From Methanobacteriota archaeon (GTDB lineage: Archaea; Halobacteriota; Methanosarcinia; Methanosarcinales; Methanoperedenaceae): a stretch of 5,045 bases of DNA. Positions 1 to 5,045 of this stretch are shown here, one piece after another. The position numbers were made by a program, and so were the translations under genes. Location: positions 1 through 5,045 of the forward strand of contig JAHIHJ010000169.1 in the NCBI GenBank assembly GCA_018899795.1. Reading direction: 5' to 3'. Under the pieces are notes generated by a model, which was not told the DNA's origin, made no database searches, and was given only the letters and a program-made list of their open reading frames with translations. The first letter of the stretch is position 1. Each line of letters starts with the position of its first letter.

Positions 1-96
1 GAAGGTCACTTTCTCGCCTGTTTTAAACCCATATTTTTTCCTGAGCCTTGACGGTATTACTATCTGTCCTTTTGTACTTACTCTTGATGTTTCCAT
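1..96 (-). CDS. AbrB/MazE-type (SpoVT-AbrB fold) DNA-binding protein, N-terminal part
   Basis: The minus strand from the ATG at 96 down to the window edge encodes 32 residues beginning METSRVSTKGQIVIPSRLRK. This is the classic swapped-hairpin AbrB signature: S-x-KGQIVIP-x-x-lR-x-x-yGfk-x-Gekv. In archaea such proteins are usually antitoxins of MazEF- or VapBC-like pairs, or small autoregulating transcription factors. They bind DNA as dimers through this N-terminal domain. The C-terminal part, which would bind a toxin or other partner, lies outside the window, so antitoxin and stand-alone regulator cannot be told apart. No Shine-Dalgarno sequence precedes the ATG; a TATA box about 38 bp upstream suggests a very short leader. 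Three phased GTTTTAC repeats abut the start codon and are a plausible autoregulatory operator (inference). Confidence 0.85.
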   Translation of the reverse strand, partial: METSRVSTKGQIVIPSRLRKKYGFKTGEKVTF

Positions 97-123
97 GTTT
101 TACACCGTTTTACTATGTTTTAC
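97..123. repeat. Three GTTTTAC direct repeats with 10-bp period (putative operator)
   Basis: GTTTTAC occurs at 97-103, 107-113 and 117-123, each exactly 10 bp after the last and separated by 3-bp spacers of different sequence (ACC, TAT). The array lies between the TATA box at 131-138 and the start codon of the minus-strand AbrB-like gene and covers the expected transcription start near 108. A bound protein would contact the same DNA face at each copy and block initiation. Autorepression by the AbrB-like product is the simplest reading, but it is inferred. Confidence 0.6.
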
Positions 124-130
124 TTAATGG

Positions 131-140
131 ATTATATACC
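131..140 (-). promoter_or_regulatory. Box A (TATA) promoter of the AbrB-like gene
   Basis: On the minus strand 140-131 reads GGTATATAAT, with a purine-rich BRE-like stretch (GATAAGG) just upstream. Its centre is about 38 bp before the ATG at 96. With normal archaeal spacing, transcription would start near 108, giving a leader of about 11 nt. Confidence 0.5.
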
Positions 141-183
141 TTATCATATCCTGATCGGCGGCAACATCTTGATTTCAGGGAAG

Positions 184-193
184 TTTTATATAT
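184..193 (+). promoter_or_regulatory. Box A (TATA) promoter of the TRAM gene
   Basis: TTTTATATAT matches the archaeal box A consensus (TTTATATA). The predicted transcription start is near 214-216, leaving a 5' leader of about 40 nt before the TRAM start codon. This is longer than for the neighbouring genes and leaves room for a weak ribosome-binding site (AAAGGA, 241-246). Confidence 0.55.
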
Positions 194-255
194 TCTAAAG
201 ATGTAACTCCAAAGGATTAGAGGTAGCTCTTATCAAGATCAAAGGATGTGTAATT

Positions 256-462
256 GTGATGAATGATCAGGAAAAAATCGCTCCGGTAACAGTCGGGGAG
301 ACTTATGATGTATCGATAGAAAGTATTGCCAAACAGGGCGACGGCATCGCAAAAATCGAGGGCTTTGTCATATTTGTACCAGGGACGAAAGTCGGGGACA
401 AGGTCAAGATCAAAGTGAATAAAGTGCTGCGGAAATTCGCTTTCGCAGATAAGGTAGAATAA
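256..462 (+). CDS. Small single-domain TRAM RNA-binding protein
   Basis: The 68-residue protein is almost entirely one TRAM domain, an OB-like beta barrel. It shows the usual pattern from about residue 10 to the end: VGETYDVSIESI, then KQGDGIAKIEGFVIFVPGT, then KVGDKVKIKVNKV, ending in KFAFADKV. Free-standing TRAM proteins of about 70 residues are common in euryarchaea. The cold-responsive protein Ctr3 of Methanococcoides burtonii is one, described as an RNA chaperone that takes the place of bacterial cold-shock proteins. A role in melting RNA structure or assisting tRNA/rRNA is therefore likely but inferred. The start is GTG at 256 or the next codon, ATG at 259; AAAGGA at 241-246 fits either. 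The gene has its own TATA box and converges on the helicase gene 12 bp away. Confidence 0.9.
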   Translation: MMNDQEKIAPVTVGETYDVSIESIAKQGDGIAKIEGFVIFVPGTKVGDKVKIKVNKVLRKFAFADKVE

Positions 463-472
463 TAATTAATCA

Positions 473-484
473 ATTTATTTTTTA
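473..484 (+). terminator. T-tract terminator after the TRAM gene
   Basis: ATTTATTTTTTA, including T6 at 478-483, follows the TRAM stop codon by about 10 nt. No stem-loop precedes it, as is usual for archaeal U-tract termination. It overlaps the last codons of the convergent helicase gene, so the TRAM transcript probably ends inside that gene's 3' end. Confidence 0.45.
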
Positions 485-2655
485 CCTTTCGGATCATTTT
501 TTCTTATATCATTAAAAAAGTTCATAAGTGAATACTTTACGCGCTCAGGCGCCACATCGACTATTTCTGCCCGTTCCTCATCTGGAAAAATATTGAATAC
601 AGAATACTTTCCCAGCTTTTTCGCAGAGGTGGATGTATAGCGCCCGTCCAGCAGCACCCTGACACCATAGTCAGATGGTGAGCGTACCACCCTTCCGAGC
701 GCCTGCCTGACTTTCCTGATCGTGGGGATCTCGATCGCATAATCCCAGCCGTGTCCGAACAGGGCTTGATAAGCGGATTCTACGGCCCGCGTCCTATCGT
801 TGAGGGCGGGATAGCCCACACCAACTATAACCACCGTCCTTCCTCTCCCGTCCCTGTAATCCACGCCTTCAGTGAGCGTTCCCCACATATACGATATGAG
901 GACGGCTTTCTTTCCCCTTTCTCCAAGGCTGAAGAACTCGTCCCTGATAGATTGGGCTGAAACCCCGACCTCATCAAGGAAAACAGGGACATTGCATTGT
1001 ATTCTGTTCCTGTACTGCGTGGCTTCATAAAAGCTCGGGAAAAATATCAGCACATTCCCGTCCGACTGTTCGATGATATCGTTCAGCGCTCTTGTAATGA
1101 CCTCTTTTGTTTGCGGGTTATCCCTGTCTTTTGCAAAAAGAGGGGGGACGGATACGCTTATTGTCAACCTGTTTTCCCTGGGGAATGACAGGCCATAGGA
1201 TAGATCGCATGTCTCGCGGGTGATCCCCAGGGTGGCTTTTATTGTCTCAAAAGGGGCAAGCGTCGCTGACATCAGGACTGCGGCATAGACTCCGTCAAAT
1301 AAGGGCGCTGTAACGTTTTTCGGGATGCATGAAAAGAGTTCAAGCCGTCCGTATATCTCGCTGTTCTGCCGCCTCACGCCCAATATCGGGTAATAACTGC
1401 TGTCGTTCGAGAATTTCATGTAATCGGAAAGGAAACGCGCGGCTGCAAGGCTGCTTGAAACTTTTTTTACAGGGCTTTTTCCTTCAATGAATTGTTTTTC
1501 ATAGAAAGCGTCAATAGAAACTCCAAGACTGCGAATGTGTTCGATGGTCTCATCGATCTTTTTTATTCCTCCCCTTTCAAGCGCCTTGAGGAACTTTGCC
1601 CTGAACATATCCATGCGTTCTTCAGGGTCGGCGATCCTGAGATCACGCCAGTCTTTACCTATCCTTTCCCGTTCACCGAACTTTTTATCAAGAATTAGAT
1701 TGTACGTTGAACTGAGGGTATCAAGAAGTATGCGCAGGAAGGTCTCTATATCCTCTGATCGCTGAGTGTCCTTGTTTGCTTCAACCTCATCAAGCGCCCT
1801 GTTTATCGTAAGTTCCGAAAGCGTAAGGGAGGAGTGCGAGCGCGCTGAAGCTTCAAGATTATGCGCCTCGTCTAAAATCAAAATAATATCCTTAAGTTCC
1901 TTTTCCATCCATCCAAGCACATTGGTGCGGATATCCTCGTCGAGAAAGTGGTTGTAATTGCAGATCAAAAGGTCTGCTTCTTTCAAGTACCTTTTAAGGA
2001 GTTCATATCCGCAGCAGTCATTTGATAACGCCCAATCTGCAACTTCTTCAGGTGTTCTCACACCCTGGAATATCCATGAATGGAAATCATCACTATCGTT
2101 CCTGAGCAGCGTAAAAAGTTTGTCGCATGAGTTTTTTCGCAGGTCCTGGAGCTGTCTTTCATATTTATCTGACTCCCGGCTCAATTCTCGCTGAAGTTCT
2201 ATGAGTCCCGATTCTTTCACTCTTTTTTGTTTGTCTTTAACTGACTTCATCTCATTTTTAAGATGTGCAACATCTTTTTCCTGTTCCATTAATTTATATG
2301 TATTATCCCTGAGCAGGCTGCACGTATCGTAATCCATGTTCGGTTTCGGGCACATCAGCATCTTGCCTTTCAGGACTATGACTTTGATATTGTTCTTTTT
2401 CTGTATTTCTCTTGCTTCTTCAATGAATTGCGCCATCTGCTGGTGAACGTTGGTGGCGATAACTACTGTTTTCTTTTCCTGCTTTGCGATATGAATAGCC
2501 GGAGCAAGTGAACTCAATGTTTTTCCTGTTCCGCATGCTCCTTCGAACAGTACGACCTGTTTCCTGGTAAGCGCCCCATGGATCGCGTCCATTGCTTCAA
2601 GCTGGTTTACATAAAATGAGCTTTTTGGGAAATAAGAAAGATAGTCCCTTTTCAT
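475..2655 (-). CDS. XPD/Rad3/DinG-like superfamily 2 ATP-dependent DNA helicase with Fe-S domain
   Basis: The 726-residue protein has the full helicase motif set: Walker A GACGTGKT at 39-46, motif Ia region VVIATNVHQQ near 64-73, DEAH box at 262-265, SATL at 463-466, motif V GTLTEGVDY at 592-600, and motif VI QALGRVVRSPSDYG at 651-664 with arginines 655 and 658. Cysteines between Walker A and DEAH (C102, C112, C177, C214/C215, the last followed by GYEL as in the XPD CPYEL motif) should hold the 4Fe-4S cluster of 5'-3' XPD-family helicases. Such enzymes act in DNA repair or in resolving unusual DNA structures. A charged, probably coiled-coil segment (about 119-175) enlarges the Fe-S domain. 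The length is close to that of the long XPD relatives rather than compact crenarchaeal XPD. Which paralogue this is (true XPD or a DinG-like sister) cannot be settled here. The ATG at 2655 has no Shine-Dalgarno sequence and lies about 28 bp from a TATA box, so the mRNA is probably leaderless. Confidence 0.92.
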   Translation of the reverse strand: MKRDYLSYFPKSSFYVNQLEAMDAIHGALTRKQVVLFEGACGTGKTLSSLAPAIHIAKQEKKTVVIATNVHQQMAQFIEEAREIQKKNNIKVIVLKGKMLMCPKPNMDYDTCSLLRDNTYKLMEQEKDVAHLKNEMKSVKDKQKRVKESGLIELQRELSRESDKYERQLQDLRKNSCDKLFTLLRNDSDDFHSWIFQGVRTPEEVADWALSNDCCGYELLKRYLKEADLLICNYNHFLDEDIRTNVLGWMEKELKDIILILDEAHNLEASARSHSSLTLSELTINRALDEVEANKDTQRSEDIETFLRILLDTLSSTYNLILDKKFGERERIGKDWRDLRIADPEERMDMFRAKFLKALERGGIKKIDETIEHIRSLGVSIDAFYEKQFIEGKSPVKKVSSSLAAARFLSDYMKFSNDSSYYPILGVRRQNSEIYGRLELFSCIPKNVTAPLFDGVYAAVLMSATLAPFETIKATLGITRETCDLSYGLSFPRENRLTISVSVPPLFAKDRDNPQTKEVITRALNDIIEQSDGNVLIFFPSFYEATQYRNRIQCNVPVFLDEVGVSAQSIRDEFFSLGERGKKAVLISYMWGTLTEGVDYRDGRGRTVVIVGVGYPALNDRTRAVESAYQALFGHGWDYAIEIPTIRKVRQALGRVVRSPSDYGVRVLLDGRYTSTSAKKLGKYSVFNIFPDEERAEIVDVAPERVKYSLMNFFNDIRKNDPKGKK

Positions 2656-2677
2656 TGGCGGCTATACAATCCAGGAA

Positions 2678-2688
2678 TGATATAAACA
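2678..2688 (-). promoter_or_regulatory. Box A promoter of the helicase gene (leaderless transcript predicted)
   Basis: The minus strand reads TGTTTATATCA, with the TTTATATC core at 2686-2679. Its centre is about 27-28 bp from the A of the start codon at 2655, the standard archaeal TATA-to-start distance. The sequence just before the ATG (GCCGCCA) has no Shine-Dalgarno motif, which agrees with a leaderless mRNA. Confidence 0.6.
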
Positions 2689-2739
2689 GTGCGATTGTTA
2701 TCCAAACGATCAGAGAGTCATGTAAATATGAAATTTGCC

Positions 2740-2772
2740 CTTTAGTAGTACTTTAATAATACTTTAGTAATA
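2740..2772. repeat. Three 11-bp tandem repeats, CTTTARTARTA
   Basis: CTTTAGTAGTA (2740-2750), CTTTAATAATA (2751-2761) and CTTTAGTAATA (2762-2772) are joined head to tail. The period is close to one turn of B-DNA. They lie directly upstream of the plus-strand TATA element at 2779-2786, between divergent promoters, where an activator or repressor site would be expected. The middle unit itself resembles a box A element. Confidence 0.55.
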
Positions 2773-2776
2773 CTCG

Positions 2777-2787
2777 TGTTTATATCA
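2777..2787 (+). promoter_or_regulatory. Box A candidate for the 140-residue protein gene
   Basis: TGTTTATATCA is an exact inverted copy of the helicase promoter element at 2678-2688. Normal spacing puts the start of transcription near 2809, which would leave only about 8 nt of leader and exclude the GAGGAG motif at 2801-2806. The alternative box A TTTAATAATA at 2752-2761 would give a start near 2782 and a leader that keeps this ribosome-binding site. Both may be used. Confidence 0.45.
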
Positions 2788-2816
2788 ATGCTACGATATA
2801 GAGGAGTTGGTAAAAA

Positions 2817-3239
2817 ATGGACATATTTAAAAAACAGTATGAAAATGTTAATGCGTTGGCTGTGGTTAGGGCTGACGACATGTCAAAGGTTAAGACAGCT
2901 CTTTGCGACCTTGTCAGATATGCGCGTCTGACTTTCGCGGATAAGGCAAGAAGGCTGGAACCTGCTTTTGCGGATAACATTCTTATCCATGTAATGAAAA
3001 GTCCATTGAGAACATGCTGTGAAGCTGCATCTATTGTTCCCCTTTCAGATGAAGCAAGCGCGGCTATCGGGAGGCTGCGGAAGATCCACCCGCCGGCTCA
3101 TGTCATTATCGTAAGTCCAAGACATGAAATATTCCATGAATTGATAAATTACGTTGATATACTCCCTGAAATAGACCTGACGTTAGAACCTGAAGCATAT
3201 TCCATGCCAGTACAGCAATTGGCGGATGTCAAGTTTTAA
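2817..3239 (+). CDS. Uncharacterised 140-residue archaeal protein (possibly DUF356 family)
   Basis: The soluble protein has no signal peptide or membrane segment. It starts with a beta-like stretch (VNALAVVRAD, 11-20), then a helix (MSKVKTALCDLVRYARLTF, 22-40), a second beta-helix unit (ADNILIHVMKSPLRTCCEAASIVPLS, 52-77) and a conserved-looking block around HPPAHVIIVSPRHE (91-104). Residues C30, C67 and C68 and several histidines could bind metal, but this is not demonstrated. The HPPAH-VIIVS motif and overall size recall the DUF356 family of methanogens and Archaeoglobus; that assignment is from memory and tentative. The start at 2817 is supported by GAGGAG at 2801-2806 with a 10-nt spacer. 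It is a single-gene unit, divergent from the helicase and followed by a T-rich terminator region. The function is unknown. Confidence 0.85.
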   Translation: MDIFKKQYENVNALAVVRADDMSKVKTALCDLVRYARLTFADKARRLEPAFADNILIHVMKSPLRTCCEAASIVPLSDEASAAIGRLRKIHPPAHVIIVSPRHEIFHELINYVDILPEIDLTLEPEAYSMPVQQLADVKF

Positions 3240-3253
3240 TCATGATAAGTTCA

Positions 3254-3291
3254 ATTTTCACTTTTTCGGTCTGTTTATCTGATTTATTTTT
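3254..3291 (+). terminator. T-rich termination region after the 140-residue protein gene
   Basis: Several T-tracts occur within about 50 nt of the stop codon: TTTT at 3255-3258, T5 at 3262-3266 and T5 at 3287-3291. There is no clear stem-loop. Clusters of T-tracts are the usual archaeal intrinsic terminator, and the next gene has its own promoter candidate. Confidence 0.4.
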
Positions 3292-3297
3292 GTGATA

Positions 3298-3325
3298 TTT
3301 TGTTTATTTGATTTTGTTTATTTGA
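3298..3325. repeat. Perfect 14-bp tandem duplication upstream of fwdD
   Basis: TTTTGTTTATTTGA occurs at 3298-3311 and again at 3312-3325 with no mismatch. A degenerate copy of its core (TGTTTATCTGAT) lies at 3272-3283. The array sits between the terminator region of the upstream gene and the fwdD promoter. It may be a regulatory site or simply a slippage product in T-rich DNA. Confidence 0.6.
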
Positions 3326-3351
3326 TACGTCTCTCCAATCGAACAAAATCA
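3309..3351. repeat. 10-bp perfect inverted repeat upstream of the fwdD promoter
   Basis: TGATTTTGTT (3309-3318) is the exact reverse complement of AACAAAATCA (3342-3351), with a 23-nt spacer. The left arm overlaps the 14-bp tandem repeat. It ends just upstream of the candidate box A, so it could be a split operator; a transcript through it could also fold as a hairpin. Confidence 0.4.
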
Positions 3352-3354
3352 CAT

Positions 3355-3366
3355 CCTTTTTAAACA
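3355..3366 (+). promoter_or_regulatory. Candidate box A promoter of the fwdDB operon
   Basis: CCTTTTTAAACA is the best TATA-like element before fwdD. Transcription would start near 3386-3388 and give a leader of about 22-24 nt that contains the GAGGG ribosome-binding site at 3400-3404. The perfect palindrome GTAAATTTAC (3372-3381) lies between this box and the predicted start, where a repressor could act. Confidence 0.4.
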
Positions 3367-3409
3367 TGGACGTAAATTTACACGACTATCAATAAAAAAG
3401 AGGGACGAG

Positions 3410-3784
3410 ATGACATTGAAAGTAAATTTGATAACTGGAAGAACAATTAATCAGGGAGCGACGATCGAAAATAAGACCTCTTCTGATTATCAGGAAGCAA
3501 CCGCCTTATGTGAATTGAATCCAAAGGATGCCGGGCAACTGGGCAAGCCGGGGAGCAATATAAAAGTTAAGACCGCATACGGTGAGGTTGTTGTTAAATT
3601 GAAGGAAAACAACGGCAATCCGGATGGTCTGGCATTCATCCCCATGGGGCCGTGGGCGAATGCGGTTGTCGATCCCGACACAAAAGGGTGCGGAATGCCC
3701 GGGTTCAAGGGGATACCTGCACAAATAGATGCTACGAGTGAAAAGATACTTTTGATGAAAGAACTGATAGCGAGGTACAAGTAA
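3410..3784 (+). CDS. fwdD: Formylmethanofuran dehydrogenase subunit D
   Basis: The 124-residue protein is a small molybdopterin-dinucleotide-binding beta barrel. In Mo/W formylmethanofuran dehydrogenase it completes the bis-pterin cofactor site together with subunit B. Diagnostic features are the N-terminal LITGRTINQGATIENK (7-22), the central KVKTAYGEVVVKLK strand pair (52-65), FIPMGPWANAVV (76-87) and TKGCGMPGFKGIPA (91-104). GPWAN plus GMPxFKG is the family signature. The length is normal (about 125-130). The ATG is preceded by GAGGG at 3400-3404 with a 5-nt spacer. Its stop codon overlaps the fwdB start (TAATG), so the two are translationally coupled and cotranscribed. The cytoplasmic complex reduces CO2 onto methanofuran in methanogenesis and runs in reverse in methyl-compound or methane oxidation. 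Tungsten (fwd) and molybdenum (fmd) isoforms cannot be separated by this subunit. Confidence 0.93.
   Translation: MTLKVNLITGRTINQGATIENKTSSDYQEATALCELNPKDAGQLGKPGSNIKVKTAYGEVVVKLKENNGNPDGLAFIPMGPWANAVVDPDTKGCGMPGFKGIPAQIDATSEKILLMKELIARYK
3772..3776 (+). promoter_or_regulatory. Ribosome-binding site of fwdB inside fwdD
   Basis: GAGGT within the last codons of fwdD lies 7 nt before the fwdB ATG. It supports that start, which overlaps the fwdD stop codon as TAATG. Confidence 0.6.
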
Positions 3785-5045
3785 TGACAGTAATAACGGA
3801 TGCCCTGTGCCCGTTCTGCGGCTGTATGTGCGATGATCTCACAGTAATAGTGGAAAACAATAAGATAACCGAAGTAAAAAATGCATGCAAACTCGGCGTG
3901 GCAAAGATCATGGGGCACCACAGGATAAAAGCCCCGATGATGCGCACTGATAAAAAAGGAGAATTCAAGGAAGTCTCATACGATGAGGCGATAGAGGCGG
4001 CGGCGCAGATGCTTGCAAAATCAAAAAGACCTCTTTTATACGGCTGGGCTTCGGCGCTGTGCGAAGTCCATAAAAAAGGCATCCTTCTTACTGAGGAACT
4101 GGGAGGGATCATAGATAGCACCGCTTCAGTATGCCACGGACCTTCAGTGCTAGGGATACATGAGAAAGGCATTCCGACCGCATCTCTGGGTCAGGCAAAG
4201 AACCGCGCTGACGTGGTGGTTTTCTGGGGCTGCAATCCAGTCCATGCACATCCCAGGCATATGGGACATTATTCTGTTTTTCCAAAGGGTTTTTTCACTG
4301 AGAAAGGGAGAAAGAGCAGAAAGGTAATAGTTGTAGATGTGCGCAAAACAGAAACAGCTAACATGGCTGATGAGTATGTGCAGGTGGAGCAGGGCACTGA
4401 TTATTTAGTGCTTTCTGCTCTTAGGGCGATACTTGCAGGACAGGCTGCCGTAGTGCCTGATGCAGTTGGCGGAGTCCCGAAAGAGGCGCTCGTGAAACTC
4501 GTGGACACATTAAAGGCAGCCAGGTTCGGCGCGGTCTATTTTGGTATGGGTCTCACCCAGAGCACAGGCAGGTACAAGAACATTGATAATGCCATCTCTC
4601 TAATAACTGAATTGAACGCTTTCACAAAATATGTTATCACACCAATGAGGGGACATTACAACGTCGCCGGTATCGGACAGGTCATGACATGGGAGACAGG
4701 TTATGGGACTGCAGTTGATTTCTCGCGCGGAGCGCCGTATTATAATCCTGGGGAGACCGCGTCCAACGACGTGCTCGGGAGGGAAGAAGTGGATGCTGCG
4801 ATGATAATAGCAGGCGATGCAGGCGCGCATTTCCCGGCAAAATCGGTGCGTCACCTTGCAAAAATACCTGTTGTCCAGATTGACCCGTACTGGAATTCCA
4901 GTACAGAGGTTGCGAACGTGGTGATACCTGTTGCCATATGCGGAGTCGAGGTGGAGGGCACAGCGTACAGGATGGACAATGTTTCACTGCGGTTAAGGAA
5001 GATGGTCGAACCTGAACATCCTACGGATGTAGAGATACTTGAAAA
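3784..5045 (+). CDS. fwdB: Formylmethanofuran dehydrogenase subunit B (catalytic Mo/W subunit), 3' end missing
   Basis: About 420 codons are present and the frame stays open to the window edge; the family is usually about 430-440 residues, so only a few codons should be missing. The product is the molybdopterin oxidoreductase-type subunit that reduces CO2 to formate inside the complex. N-terminal cysteines C9, C12, C16 and C35 (LCPFCGCMCDD...ACKLG) match the 4Fe-4S site. SVCHGPS at 115-121 holds the metal-ligand cysteine C117, encoded by an ordinary TGC (4132-4134), so this is the cysteine and not the selenocysteine form. FWGCNPVHAHPRHMG (147-161), VVDVRKTETA (183-192), PMRGHYNVAG (287-296) and QIDPYWNSS (365-373) are cofactor-domain segments typical of FwdB. 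The start overlaps the fwdD stop and follows GAGGT. The order fwdD-fwdB suggests that fwdA and fwdC follow to the right. Mo versus W use is not decided by the sequence. Confidence 0.95.
   Translation, partial: MTVITDALCPFCGCMCDDLTVIVENNKITEVKNACKLGVAKIMGHHRIKAPMMRTDKKGEFKEVSYDEAIEAAAQMLAKSKRPLLYGWASALCEVHKKGILLTEELGGIIDSTASVCHGPSVLGIHEKGIPTASLGQAKNRADVVVFWGCNPVHAHPRHMGHYSVFPKGFFTEKGRKSRKVIVVDVRKTETANMADEYVQVEQGTDYLVLSALRAILAGQAAVVPDAVGGVPKEALVKLVDTLKAARFGAVYFGMGLTQSTGRYKNIDNAISLITELNAFTKYVITPMRGHYNVAGIGQVMTWETGYGTAVDFSRGAPYYNPGETASNDVLGREEVDAAMIIAGDAGAHFPAKSVRHLAKIPVVQIDPYWNSSTEVANVVIPVAICGVEVEGTAYRMDNVSLRLRKMVEPEHPTDVEILE

Noticed and set aside
150..179. CCTGA...TCAGG as a stem-loop or operator between the divergent promoters
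   Set aside because: The arms are only 5 bp with a 20-nt loop, so it is well within chance.
201..206. ATGTAA start-stop as an upstream minimal ORF of the TRAM gene
   Set aside because: It probably lies upstream of the predicted transcription start (about 214-216), so it would not be in the mRNA.
751..2194. Several 60-80 codon plus-strand open frames inside the helicase gene
   Set aside because: All lie antisense to a full-length helicase with every motif intact; none has a recognisable product.
3298..3325. Tandem 14-bp repeats as a possible CRISPR remnant
   Set aside because: The units are joined without spacers and are shorter than CRISPR repeats, and no cas gene is nearby.
3490..3921. 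143-codon open frame on the minus strand across fwdD and the start of fwdB
   Set aside because: It is antisense to two strongly recognised genes, its product resembles no family, and it has no promoter or ribosome-binding site. It is a by-product of coding composition.
3732..4172. 146-codon open frame on the minus strand inside fwdB
   Set aside because: It is fully antisense to conserved FwdB sequence and rich in serine, as expected for a shadow frame.
4682..4987. 101-codon open frame on the minus strand inside fwdB
   Set aside because: The composition (P, S, R, Q, C rich) and overlap with conserved FwdB motifs mark it as noncoding.

Overview
The window looks archaeal, most likely from a methanogenic or methane-oxidising member of the Methanosarcinales or a close relative. 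The reasons are a formylmethanofuran dehydrogenase gene pair (fwdD-fwdB), a free-standing TRAM-domain protein, an XPD/Rad3-type helicase, and box A (TATA) elements with T-tract terminators in place of bacterial -35/-10 promoters. The species cannot be fixed from the sequence alone.

Layout. At the left edge (1-96, minus) is the N-terminal part of an AbrB/MazE-type DNA-binding protein. A divergent promoter region follows, with three GTTTTAC repeats spaced exactly 10 bp apart next to the abrB-like start. The plus-strand TRAM gene (256-462) converges on a large minus-strand XPD/DinG-like helicase gene (475-2655) across only 12 bp. A second divergent promoter region (2656-2816) separates the helicase from a 140-residue uncharacterised protein (2817-3239). 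It carries three 11-bp tandem repeats and the same 11-mer TATA sequence facing both ways. A 170-bp T-rich spacer (3240-3409) with a perfect 14-bp tandem duplication and a 10-bp inverted repeat precedes fwdD (3410-3784). fwdB (from 3784) overlaps the fwdD stop codon and runs off the right edge close to its expected end.

How the genes relate. fwdD and fwdB encode two parts of the enzyme that interconverts CO2 and formylmethanofuran, the first (or, in reverse, last) step of the C1 pathway. The remaining subunits, probably fwdA and fwdC, are expected beyond the right edge. The other genes are separate transcription units of RNA or DNA housekeeping and regulation. I see no convincing new multi-gene system. 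The most unusual content is the helically phased repeats in the promoter regions and a long charged insertion in the iron-sulfur domain of the helicase.
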